DNA from: Deltaproteobacteria bacterium | Lineage (GTDB): Bacteria; Myxococcota_A; UBA796 | NCBI GenBank assembly: GCA_002707085.1 | Contig: PALY01000103.1 | Span: forward strand, 9,780 to 15,687 | Reading direction: 5' to 3' | Length of the DNA stretch: 5,908 bases | Part shown: piece after piece, positions 1 through 5,908 of the stretch | Layout of the letters: each line of letters begins with the position of its first letter | How positions within the stretch are numbered: position 1 is the first letter of the stretch | Notes under the pieces: model-generated | What the model was told of the DNA's origin: nothing | Databases searched by the model: none | The model's input: only the letters and a program-made list of their open reading frames with translations | Program-made: the position numbers and the translations under genes

Positions 1-587
1 CGCTGGGACCACCACAACCAAGGGACGATGGCAAGTCCCGCAAACAGAAACGTAGGGTGTACCGCCGATGAAAGACCCAGAAGCAGCCCTGCGAAAAAAC
101 CGCGCCATGGGCCTACTGAATCCGCCAATAAGAACAAAACGATAGACATGGCCGCGGCGGTCACTGCAGGAGTCAACAAATCCAACTCATACATGAGCAC
201 AGATGGATGCAGCGTATACAACGCAGCCGCGAGAGCCCCAGCCCAAGGGACCCGCTCACGCCCCAACTTGCGCCCAACACGAATCAAAAGCCAAGTGGTC
301 AACAAGCCCAAGGCCAATTGGACGCCCCTGGGCCACCACATGGAGTCGCCGGCCGTCGATTGTAGCCAGCTAAGCAGCAGCGGATACCCAGGGGGTTGGT
401 AAAAACCATCTTTAAAAGGGCTGATCCCTTCGGTCAGTTTCTTGGCCTGGCTCCAGTACGTGCTTGCATCCACCAATGGGTATTTCGCGTAGAGTGTTTC
501 ACTGTATGACCAGGCAGCCAAAGCCCGGACGACCACAGCAACCCCCAAAACGGTCCATTCTGCGATTCGAGTTCGGCTACTAAGCAT
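1..587 (-). CDS. GT-C membrane glycosyltransferase (ArnT/PMT-like), 5' part only
   Basis: Reading the minus strand from the ATG at 587-585 gives 195 uninterrupted codons that leave the window at the left edge. The product is strongly hydrophobic, with probable membrane helices at about residues 12-27, 88-104, 114-131, 137-156 and 163-193. Between the first two lies a periplasmic-type loop with LVDASTYWSQAKKL (D40, the usual place of the catalytic acidic residue in this superfamily) and GFYQPPGYPLLL (61-72), which closely matches the GFYxPPGYP signature of GT39/PMT_2-type enzymes. Later blocks such as ALYTLHPSVLMYELDLLTP (120-140) and GLLLGLSSAVHPTFL also fit. Family members move a sugar from a polyprenyl-phosphate carrier to lipid, glycan or protein at the outer face of the inner membrane; acceptor and sugar cannot be told here. 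The in-frame stop upstream (TAG near 640) leaves ATG 587 as the only good start. No clear Shine-Dalgarno is seen. Roughly half or more of the protein should lie outside the window. Confidence 0.86.
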   Translation of the reverse strand, partial: MLSSRTRIAEWTVLGVAVVVRALAAWSYSETLYAKYPLVDASTYWSQAKKLTEGISPFKDGFYQPPGYPLLLSWLQSTAGDSMWWPRGVQLALGLLTTWLLIRVGRKLGRERVPWAGALAAALYTLHPSVLMYELDLLTPAVTAAAMSIVLFLLADSVGPWRGFFAGLLLGLSSAVHPTFLFAGLAIVPWLWWSQ

Positions 588-651
588 CGGACAATCTGTG
601 GTTGAGTGAGCAGAATACCCAGCATTGAGCGTGCCAGGCTACAGGGAGTGT
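588..651. other. Divergent intergenic gap between the glycosyltransferase and the amidotransferase-like gene
   Basis: This 64-base gap separates two divergently read genes, so it must carry or overlap promoters for both unless they are read through from outside. On the minus strand TATTCT (complement of 612-617) is a possible -10 element, but nothing resembling TTGACA lies at the matching -35 position. On the plus strand TTGAG occurs at 602-606 and again at 625-629 without a convincing -10. I do not call a promoter. Confidence 0.4.
643..648 (+). promoter_or_regulatory. Ribosome binding site AGGGAG that decides the start at 652
   Basis: AGGGAG lies three bases before ATG 652. In-frame alternatives TTG 625 and GTG 631 lack such a site, and an in-frame TGA at 607-609 closes the frame upstream. 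The homologous beta-strand MPKVAIVDLHG begins right at ATG 652, which supports this start. The spacing is shorter than the usual optimum. Confidence 0.55.
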
Positions 652-1266
652 ATGCCCAAAGTCGCCATTGTCGACCTCCACGGAACTGCGTCCAACACCG
701 CAATTCCCGCACTTTCGTCTCATGTAGCGGCAGCGCAAGGCGAAATTGAGATCTTTGACGGCATCAATGGACGGCTTCCAAGAGCCAGGAAGTTTGATGC
801 TTACTTGCTGAGCGGCGGCCCCCTGGCGCCCGATGCACAGCAACCATGGCGAGTCCGACTCCAAGCGGCAACACCGGAATGGACCCGCTCCAGACCCGTA
901 TTCGCCATTGGTTTGGGATTTGAAGTGATGGCCGCTGCTCATGGCTGGGCTGTGCGGCCCCTCGACACCCCAAGAAACGGTATTTACCCAATCACCCCCT
1001 CTCCCGCTGGGTGGAACGATCCTGTGATGGTCGATCTTGAGAATGCAACGCCCGTTTTTGAACAACGTTCATGGGCTGTTTTGCCACCACCCGCCGCCAC
1101 TCGCTCCAAAGCCGTCGTATTGGCCTACACTTCGGCTGGCGACGTAGGCGTAGCTCGATTCGGCCCCAATGCCGTCGGAACCATCTTCCATCCCGAAGCA
1201 AAAACCGCCGGCACAGCCACAACCGTATTGGCCCGTTTTCTGATGGGCGCATTGGGCAACACATGA
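652..1266 (+). CDS. Class I glutamine amidotransferase-like protein lacking the nucleophilic cysteine
   Basis: The 204-residue product has the layout of a stand-alone class I (GuaA/TrpG/HisH-type) glutamine amidotransferase. It opens with strand PKVAIVDLHG (2-11), has the oxyanion-type loop YLLSGGPLAP (51-60), a nucleophile-elbow segment FAIGLGFEVMAAAHG (84-98), a GIYPITPSPAGWNDPV block (110-125) like the family's PV-T-G-DPLF region, and the terminal triad motif VGTIFHPEA (175-183) with H180 and E182. In active members the elbow reads G-I-C-x-G-H/M-Q. Here the cysteine position is G87, the following H/M is F90 and the glutamine is E91. Ordinary glutaminase chemistry through a cysteinyl thioester is therefore not expected, although the fold appears preserved. 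Function is unknown: it may bind a ligand or partner, or be a divergent hydrolase. The stop overlaps the start of the methyltransferase by four bases, so the two are likely co-translated. The length is normal for a lone domain, and no frameshift is visible. Confidence 0.82.
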   Translation: MPKVAIVDLHGTASNTAIPALSSHVAAAQGEIEIFDGINGRLPRARKFDAYLLSGGPLAPDAQQPWRVRLQAATPEWTRSRPVFAIGLGFEVMAAAHGWAVRPLDTPRNGIYPITPSPAGWNDPVMVDLENATPVFEQRSWAVLPPPAATRSKAVVLAYTSAGDVGVARFGPNAVGTIFHPEAKTAGTATTVLARFLMGALGNT

Positions 1267-2426
1267 TTCGCATCACCATCACTACTGACACCATCGGCCC
1301 ACTTCGGCGTGGCCACCCGTGGGTATACACCTCAGGACTTCGACACCCGAAAGAACTGCCCGAACCCGGCACACCGGTACAGTTGATCGACCAAAATGGG
1401 AAGCCCGTCGCCTTTGGCCTTGCAGATGACGGCCCCATAGCAGTCCGAGTACTCGACCGACACCCGGAAGACATCCGCCAACTCATTCGCCGCCGCATCA
1501 ATGCTGCACATCGTTCGCGCCCCGCCATACTCCCCAGCGACACGAATGCATATCGAATCGTACACGGGGAAGGAGACGGGCTGGGTGGACTGGTTGTCGA
1601 CCGCTACGATCATACAGCCACATGCCGTATTTACGGCGCATGCTGGATCCCTCACTTGGACGCAATTGTAGACACGCTTCGCCAAATGGATGGAATCAAC
1701 ACTGTGATGCGCAGGTTTGGCGTTCGACGCGTCGATGGACGAGAAGGGGCAGAAATCCTTCACGGCCCCGATCCGGGAGAACCCATTGTCGTCCGAGAGG
1801 CAGGATTACAGTTTTTGGCCAGACCGGTGACGGGTCAGAAAACGGGACTTTTTCTGGATCAGAGAGAACACCGAATCCGAATCGCATCTCACTCCAAAGA
1901 CAAAACCCTGGTCAACCTCTTCGCCTACAATGGAGGCTTTTCCGTACACGCAGCCGCAGCCGGAGCAAAGAGAGTCATTTCGGTCGACATTGCTGCGGCC
2001 GCACTGGAAGATGCAAAGGAAAATTTTCGACTCAACGGCATCGATCCAGCACAGCATGAATTTCTTACTGAAGATGTCTTCCACTGGAAACCCACAGAAG
2101 CTGCAGACATCATCATCTGCGACCCCCCAAGCCTGACCCACGGAAAAGAAGCCGATGCCGCTGCACGGCAAGCATACAAGGCGCTCGCCACACAAACGGG
2201 AGCCATGGTCACACCCGGAGGACTCTTGGCGACCGCCAGTTGCACCTCAAGGCTTTCATGGGACCGGTGGGAAACTTCCATCCGGGAAGGTGTCATCAAA
2301 TCGGGTCGATGGTCCTGGCTCTGGCGTGCTGCCGAACCCCCAGATCACCCGGTCGCGATGGGGCACCCAGAGGGAAGATACCTAAAATTTGCGATATTGA
2401 GACGACATGAGTCAAGGTACGCTTGA
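1263..2426 (+). CDS. rlmI: Class I SAM-dependent rRNA methyltransferase, RlmI/YccW-type
   Basis: The 387-residue protein (E. coli RlmI is about 396) is predicted to be a cytosolic RNA cytosine-5 methyltransferase; RlmI makes m5C1962 in 23S rRNA. A PUA-type RNA-binding domain comes first (about 1-75) with the characteristic RRGHPWVYTSGL (15-26). A central region contains HGEGDGLGGLVVDRY (101-115). The Rossmann methyltransferase domain follows GQKTGLFLDQREHR (191-204), a family hallmark. Motif I is VNLFAYNGGFSVHAAAAG (217-234), the SAM-ribose acidic residue is D242 in VISVDIA, motif IV is DIIICDPPS (282-290), and ASCTS (325-329) supplies C327 as the likely catalytic cysteine. PPDHPV (359-364) matches the family C-terminus. 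The ATG at 1263 overlaps the previous stop as ATGA and coincides with the natural N-terminus of the PUA domain; the open frame extends further upstream, but that part lies inside the previous gene. Close paralogues methylate other RNA sites, so the exact target is inferred. Confidence 0.93.
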   Translation: MIRITITTDTIGPLRRGHPWVYTSGLRHPKELPEPGTPVQLIDQNGKPVAFGLADDGPIAVRVLDRHPEDIRQLIRRRINAAHRSRPAILPSDTNAYRIVHGEGDGLGGLVVDRYDHTATCRIYGACWIPHLDAIVDTLRQMDGINTVMRRFGVRRVDGREGAEILHGPDPGEPIVVREAGLQFLARPVTGQKTGLFLDQREHRIRIASHSKDKTLVNLFAYNGGFSVHAAAAGAKRVISVDIAAAALEDAKENFRLNGIDPAQHEFLTEDVFHWKPTEAADIIICDPPSLTHGKEADAAARQAYKALATQTGAMVTPGGLLATASCTSRLSWDRWETSIREGVIKSGRWSWLWRAAEPPDHPVAMGHPEGRYLKFAILRRHESRYA

Positions 2427-2511
2427 AGCCATAAATTCAAATAAAATCGGACACTTCTACGACTCTGTAAAGACGGTTCCCATTGACGCCGGGACCATTT
2501 CATGCGATGAA

Positions 2512-2523
2512 GGTGTCAACACC
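2512..2523. repeat. Short inverted repeat GGTGT-CA-ACACC
   Basis: Perfect 5-base arms flank a 2-base centre, a form more like a protein operator than an RNA hairpin because the loop is too tight. It directly abuts the CGCACCGAT direct repeat, and its right arm shares the CACCG core. The function is unknown, and arms this short can arise by chance. Confidence 0.35.
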
Positions 2524-2545
2524 GCACCGATCTGTGCGCACCGAT
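2523..2545. repeat. Direct repeat CGCACCGAT x2, period 14
   Basis: The perfect 9-base word CGCACCGAT occurs at 2523-2531 and 2537-2545, separated by CTGTG. The CACCG core appears a third time at 2520-2524, just before the first copy. Part of the same stretch can fold as CGCAC/GTGCG (2523-2527 with 2534-2538). A T-rich run follows at 2545-2554. It could be a tandem protein-binding site, or a poor terminator-like element. Confidence 0.5.
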
Positions 2546-2575
2546 TTTTATTTTATGCATTTTCAGTTTTCACAT

Positions 2576-2596
2576 GGGGACACACAATGTCTCCCC
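2576..2596 (+). promoter_or_regulatory. Stem-loop in the RNase E/G leader
   Basis: The left arm GGGGACACA (2576-2584) pairs with the right arm TGTCTCCCC (2588-2596): eight pairs, one internal C-C mismatch, and a CAA triloop. No T-run follows, so it is not an intrinsic terminator. It lies about 100 bases before the ribonuclease start, where a 5' leader element would be expected. E. coli rne is known to autoregulate through hairpins in its 5' leader; applying that here is inference. Confidence 0.45.
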
Positions 2597-2655
2597 GATA
2601 TACAACAGGCCGCGTTTTCTGACGCCGCCACCGTCCTCCATTGTCGAGAGTCAAA

Positions 2656-2674
2656 CCCATCCAATATTGATGGG
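2656..2674 (+). promoter_or_regulatory. Second leader stem-loop close to the RNase E/G ribosome binding site
   Basis: CCCATC (2656-2661) and GATGGG (2669-2674) form a perfect 6-base-pair stem around the 7-base AT-rich loop CAATATT. The stem ends 13 bases before the AGGA of the ribosome binding site, so it could influence translation initiation. An A/U-rich single-stranded loop is the sort of site RNase E/G enzymes cut, but no cleavage is shown. Confidence 0.4.
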
Positions 2675-2687
2675 CATTCTGACCTCC

Positions 2688-2691
2688 AGGA
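2688..2691 (+). promoter_or_regulatory. Ribosome binding site AGGA for the GTG start at 2698
   Basis: AGGA lies six bases before GTG 2698. An in-frame TGA at 2680-2682 rules out any earlier start. No ATG start is available near the conserved N-terminus, so the GTG is well supported. Confidence 0.6.
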
Positions 2692-2697
2692 TTTCGC

Positions 2698-4260
2698 GTG
2701 GCCCAGAGAATCGCGACGCCATTGGAGTTTGCCTTGGGCACCGAAATTATCGTCAATACTACAGGGAGGGAGACACGCGTCGCACTGATCGAGGACGGCC
2801 GACTGGCCGAGATCCATATCGATCGTGGGGATGCCGAGAGCTACGTAGGCAATGTCTACCTCGGCCGTGTCGTCCGCGTCCTACCAGGAATGCAAGCCGC
2901 CTTTGTGGATATCGGCTTGGAGCGAGCCGCGTTTCTATACGCCGGTGACATCTATCCAGAGTTCGTCGACAAAAGTGACGATGACATCGATGTAGATGAC
3001 GATCCGGACGCAACCATCGCTGAGGCAGCTCCTCGTTCACGCCCACGCCATGGCCACCCACCAATTCAGGATCTAATCAAAGAAGGTCAAGAGGTTTTGG
3101 TTCAGGTCGCAAAAGACCCAATCAGCACCAAAGGGGCACGGGTCACCACCCACATTACGCTTCCTGGGCGCTATTTGGTATACATGCCGACGGTAAATCA
3201 CCTTGGTATTAGCCGACGCATTGGACGGGATCGTGAACGTCGTAAGCTTCGTGACTTCGTAAAGAAATATCGGCCAAAAGGTGCTGGGTTCATTGTGCGA
3301 ACAGTCTGCGCTGGAAAGCCGACAGAAGCCCTTAAACAGGACATGGACTACCTGATCGAGCAGTGGGAAACCATCAAGAAAAATCAGGGCAAGAAGAAAG
3401 CCCCCATTCGGATTCATCAAGAGGACAACATGGTGGTTCGCTTGGTCCGGGATGGCTTCACCAGTGAAGTCGAACGAATGGTGATCGATACCAAGCAGAT
3501 CTTCGATGAAATTCAAAACTTCATGAGCAAGCTGATGCCCGACTTCAAAGATCGGGTGCAACTGTACCGCGGCGCTGATCCGGTATTCGACACATTCGGC
3601 GTCGAAGTCGAACTCAACAAGAGCCTTGGACAAAAGGTCTGGCTCAAAAGCGGTGGCTACCTGATCATCGATCAAGCGGAAGCGCTGACTGCCATCGACG
3701 TGAACTCCGGGAAGTTTGTTGGCTCATCATCACTGGAAGACACGACGACCCAATGCAACCTTGAAGCCGTAGACGAAATCGCGCACCAACTGAGATTGCG
3801 AAATATCGGCTGGATTATCGTCCTCGACTTTATTGACATGGAACGTCAATCCAATCGTGACCGCGTCAACAAAGCCCTTGAAAAAGCCCTAAAGAAGGAC
3901 CGCTCTCGAACCAACGCGCTGAAGATCTCGGACTTAGGCTTGGTGGAAATGACCCGAAAACGGGTTCAAGAAGACTTGGTTCAATCCATCTCTCAGACCT
4001 ACCACTACTGTGGAGGTACAGGCCACACCCGCTCCAGCACCACAATTGTCTACGACATTCTGCGGGAAATCCAGCGGGAAAATGCGCGCACGAAAAATGA
4101 AGAGAACATCTTCATCAATGCCAATCCAGCGGTGGCAGACCTGATGTATGGGGCCGAACTCGGCAGCGTAGAAGACCTAGAACGAGACATCAAGAAACGC
4201 ATCGTCGTGCGAGCCATGGGCCATTACCACTTGGAACGCTACGAAGTTTATAGCCGGTAA
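2698..4260 (+). CDS. rng: Ribonuclease E/G family endoribonuclease, short RNase G-like form
   Basis: The 520-residue protein (E. coli RNase G is 489) is a single-strand-specific endoribonuclease that matures rRNA and starts mRNA decay in the cytoplasm. EIIVNTTGRETRVALIEDG (16-34) is the family N-terminus. An S1 RNA-binding domain runs from YVGNVYLGRVVRVLPGMQAAFVDIG (49-73) to about 155 and is interrupted by an acidic insert (92-122, rich in D) in a naturally variable loop. R201 and T202 in FIVRT correspond to the 5'-monophosphate sensor. The DNase-I-like catalytic core has D334 and N336 in AIDVNSG and D377 in VLDFIDM; the 43-residue spacing equals that of E. coli D303-D346. The CPxC zinc-link is altered: the segment at 435-442 reads YHYCGGTG, so Y435 replaces the first cysteine and only C438 remains. 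The end (IFINANPAVADLMYG onward) matches the RNase G small domain. There is no long degradosome-scaffold tail. The start is GTG with a good ribosome binding site. The stop TAA touches the recD2 ATG. Confidence 0.96.
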   Translation: MAQRIATPLEFALGTEIIVNTTGRETRVALIEDGRLAEIHIDRGDAESYVGNVYLGRVVRVLPGMQAAFVDIGLERAAFLYAGDIYPEFVDKSDDDIDVDDDPDATIAEAAPRSRPRHGHPPIQDLIKEGQEVLVQVAKDPISTKGARVTTHITLPGRYLVYMPTVNHLGISRRIGRDRERRKLRDFVKKYRPKGAGFIVRTVCAGKPTEALKQDMDYLIEQWETIKKNQGKKKAPIRIHQEDNMVVRLVRDGFTSEVERMVIDTKQIFDEIQNFMSKLMPDFKDRVQLYRGADPVFDTFGVEVELNKSLGQKVWLKSGGYLIIDQAEALTAIDVNSGKFVGSSSLEDTTTQCNLEAVDEIAHQLRLRNIGWIIVLDFIDMERQSNRDRVNKALEKALKKDRSRTNALKISDLGLVEMTRKRVQEDLVQSISQTYHYCGGTGHTRSSTTIVYDILREIQRENARTKNEENIFINANPAVADLMYGAELGSVEDLERDIKKRIVVRAMGHYHLERYEVYSR

Positions 4261-5908
4261 ATGAACGCTGGCGAGACGCGCATTGAAGGCGAGCTGCTCG
4301 GATTTACATTCCGAACGGAAGATGGCGGCTTTTCGGTCGCCAAAGTCCGAACCACCGACAAACGACGCGTCGTCGTAGTCGGCCCCATCGGCCATGTCAC
4401 TGAAGGTCAGCACCTGATTCTTCAAGGGAGATGGGTAGACCACGCCACCCATGGACGTCAATTCAAAACCACGAGTCTGCTGGTAGACGATCCCAGAACC
4501 AAACGCGGCTTGGAGCGCTATTTGGGTTCGGGTGCAGTGGTTGGCTTAGGGAAAGAGTTTGCCAAACGCGTCGTCGCGACATTTGGCCTTGAAACATTGG
4601 CCGTAATTGAAGAGGAACCCGAACGACTGCTCGATGTGGATGGCATTGGTAAAAAGCGCATGGAGCGAATCCGAGACCATTGGGTTGCTGATCGAAAAAA
4701 TAGGGAATTGTATGCAACCCTGCACGGCTACGGAATTGGGAGGGCTTTGGCCAACCGCATCGTCGAAAAGTATGGAGACAAAGCCGCAACGGTGGTGAAC
4801 AATCAGCCCTATCGCCTTTCCGCGGAAGTCAAAGGGGTCGGCTTTCGCACCGCAGATCAGATTGCACGGGAGTTGGGGCTGGATCTCGACCACCCGGACA
4901 GAGCCGATGCCGCTGTACTTCACCTGATACGTGAAGCGGAGGGCCAGGGGCACTGCTTTTTGCCCAGAAGAGAGCTGACAACCCGAGGGGAGCAACTCAA
5001 CGTTACCCCCGGGGCATCCACGGCAGCGGTAGAGCGACTGACGCTACAAGGAAGAATTGTTGTCCATCAGGCACACTCGCCCGAGGCCCAGCCCATCTAC
5101 TCGCCCACCTTGGAGAGAGCCGAACAACAGGTTGCGCGCAGACTACTGGATCTCCTTGCGGCACATAAAAATGCCCCTCCGGCCAGCCCTCCCACCTTGC
5201 AGCGCTTGGAAGCGAAATCCAACATTTCGCTCAACGGCGACCAGCGCCGCGCCGTCCTTCAAGCCCTGACTGGGGGCGTCACGGTGATCACGGGTGGGCC
5301 GGGAACTGGAAAAACAACCATCGTCAAACTCCTTCTGAACCTCGCACGAAGCCGAAAAGAAACATGGGCCCTTTCCGCACCAACTGGACGGGCCTCTCGC
5401 CGACTCGCGGAGGCAACAGGGGCCGAAGGTAAAACCATTCATCGACTGCTGGAATTCAATGGCCGAACAGGACAGTTTCAACGCAATGCCACCAACCCTC
5501 TTGCCGTAGATGGGGTGCTTGTCGATGAAGCCTCAATGGTTGACATACGGCTGATGTCGGCCCTACTCGCTGCCATACCAGACGGGTGCAGGTTGGTATT
5601 GGTCGGAGATGCAGATCAGCTACCCAGCGTAGGTCCAGGCCAGGTCTTGGGCAACATCATCACTTCTGGGCAAATCCCAGTCGCCACGCTGAACGAAGTT
5701 TATCGACAAGCTCAAGACTCAGGAATCATTCAAAACGCACACAGAATCAACGGTGGAGAAGCACCCGTCTCCGGGGAACAAACTGGGGGTATCTCAGACT
5801 TCTTTGAGATCCATAAAGGCAACCCAATGGACGCCCAAACCGCCGTTGTCGAAATCGTCACGAAACGACTCCCATCTCGTGGTTTTGATGCCCTTCAAGA
5901 CATCCAAG
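4261..5908 (+). CDS. recD2: RecD2/TraA-type 5'-3' DNA helicase (SF1B), 3' end missing
   Basis: The window holds 549 codons of a protein that usually has about 720-750 residues. RecD2 is an ATP-driven 5'-3' DNA helicase that acts without RecBC in repair and replication-fork maintenance. An N-terminal OB-like region (RIEGELLGFTFRTEDGGFSV, 7-26) is followed by tandem helix-hairpin-helix elements near 84-107, LDVDGIGKKRMERI (124-137), LHGYGIGRALANRI (154-167) and VKGVGFRTADQIA (190-202), which mark RecD2 as opposed to RecBCD RecD. The helicase motifs follow in order: Walker A GGPGTGKTT (345-353, K351), motif Ia SAPTGRASRRL (372-382), Walker B VLVDEASMVD with D422 and E423, motif III LVGDADQLPSVGPGQ (447-461, Q453), and VYRQ (480-483, R482). 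DIQ at the edge begins the segment that normally continues as a conserved strand before domain 2B. ATG 4261 follows the ribonuclease TAA with no gap and no clear Shine-Dalgarno, so translational coupling is likely. No frameshift is seen. Confidence 0.97.
   Translation, partial: MNAGETRIEGELLGFTFRTEDGGFSVAKVRTTDKRRVVVVGPIGHVTEGQHLILQGRWVDHATHGRQFKTTSLLVDDPRTKRGLERYLGSGAVVGLGKEFAKRVVATFGLETLAVIEEEPERLLDVDGIGKKRMERIRDHWVADRKNRELYATLHGYGIGRALANRIVEKYGDKAATVVNNQPYRLSAEVKGVGFRTADQIARELGLDLDHPDRADAAVLHLIREAEGQGHCFLPRRELTTRGEQLNVTPGASTAAVERLTLQGRIVVHQAHSPEAQPIYSPTLERAEQQVARRLLDLLAAHKNAPPASPPTLQRLEAKSNISLNGDQRRAVLQALTGGVTVITGGPGTGKTTIVKLLLNLARSRKETWALSAPTGRASRRLAEATGAEGKTIHRLLEFNGRTGQFQRNATNPLAVDGVLVDEASMVDIRLMSALLAAIPDGCRLVLVGDADQLPSVGPGQVLGNIITSGQIPVATLNEVYRQAQDSGIIQNAHRINGGEAPVSGEQTGGISDFFEIHKGNPMDAQTAVVEIVTKRLPSRGFDALQDIQ

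Larger units (their letters stand above)
2427..2697 (+). other. Non-coding, repeat-rich leader region upstream of the RNase E/G gene
   Basis: No convincing gene lies in these 271 bases. The region starts AT-rich (2429-2447), has a T-rich run at 2545-2572, and contains five short inverted repeats and one direct repeat. Besides those listed separately, TTCAT-GCG-ATGAA sits at 2499-2511 and CGCAC-6-GTGCG at 2523-2538. A possible -35, TTGACG (2483-2488), has only the poor GATGAA at the proper spacing, so the promoter is not placed. No strong terminator for the methyltransferase gene is seen, so read-through into the ribonuclease gene is possible. The likely role is a structured 5' leader and control region for the downstream pair. 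Confidence 0.5.

Noticed and set aside
28..402. 124-codon open frame on the plus strand
   Set aside because: The minus strand here encodes a convincing membrane glycosyltransferase; the plus-strand product is polar, low-complexity and lacks any domain signature.
580..1065. 161-codon minus-strand open frame opposite the amidotransferase-like gene
   Set aside because: The plus-strand frame shows ordered amidotransferase motifs and a ribosome binding site; the antisense frame shows none.
1071..1262. N-terminal extension of the methyltransferase frame
   Set aside because: The frame is open upstream of 1263, but the residues are arginine-rich and unlike the PUA domain, and the segment lies within the amidotransferase-like gene; ATG 1263 fits the family start.
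2483..2511. Sigma-70-type promoter with TTGACG as -35
   Set aside because: The hexamer at 17-base spacing is GATGAA, a poor -10; one good element alone is not enough.
2523..2554. Intrinsic terminator for the methyltransferase gene (5-bp stem, then T-rich run)
   Set aside because: The stem has only five pairs and the T-run begins six bases after it, so it is too weak and too loosely spaced to call.
2407..2622. 71-codon open frame starting inside the end of the methyltransferase gene
   Set aside because: It has no ribosome binding site of note and no recognisable domain, and it spans the repeat-rich leader. A small protein cannot be excluded but nothing supports it.
3073..3675. 200-codon open frame on the minus strand inside the ribonuclease gene
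   Set aside because: It is antisense to conserved catalytic and S1 regions of RNase E/G, resembles no family I recognise, and is explained by codon bias of the real gene.

Overview
The window looks like chromosomal core DNA from a Gram-negative-type bacterium with moderate GC. It is gene-dense, with short or absent spacers. It contains no insertion sequence, phage gene, tRNA, rRNA or CRISPR array that I can see. A single-chain RecD2-type helicase next to an RNase E/G protein that has no C-terminal scaffold fits a deltaproteobacterial-type lineage such as Myxococcota or Bradymonadota, but that placement is a weak inference.

Layout. (1) Bases 1-587, minus strand: the 5' part of a membrane GT-C glycosyltransferase related to the ArnT/PMT (GT39) superfamily, cut by the left edge. 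(2) Bases 588-651: a short divergent intergenic gap. (3) Bases 652-1266, plus strand: a class I glutamine-amidotransferase-like protein whose nucleophilic cysteine position is glycine. (4) Bases 1263-2426: an RlmI-type 23S rRNA methyltransferase, joined to gene 3 by a 4-base ATGA overlap. (5) Bases 2427-2697: a 271-base non-coding stretch unusually rich in inverted and direct repeats. (6) Bases 2698-4260: a ribonuclease E/G with intact catalytic aspartates but only one of the two zinc-link cysteines. (7) Bases 4261-5908: a RecD2/TraA-type 5'-3' DNA helicase that starts directly after the ribonuclease stop codon and runs off the right edge.

Genes 3-4 and genes 6-7 each look like a translationally coupled pair, with the structured 2427-2697 region between them as the probable leader and control region of the second pair. 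The common theme is RNA modification, RNA decay and nucleic-acid processing. No complete novel system is evident. The points most worth checking are the amidotransferase without a nucleophile coupled to the rRNA methyltransferase, the altered zinc-link of the ribonuclease, and the structured ribonuclease leader.
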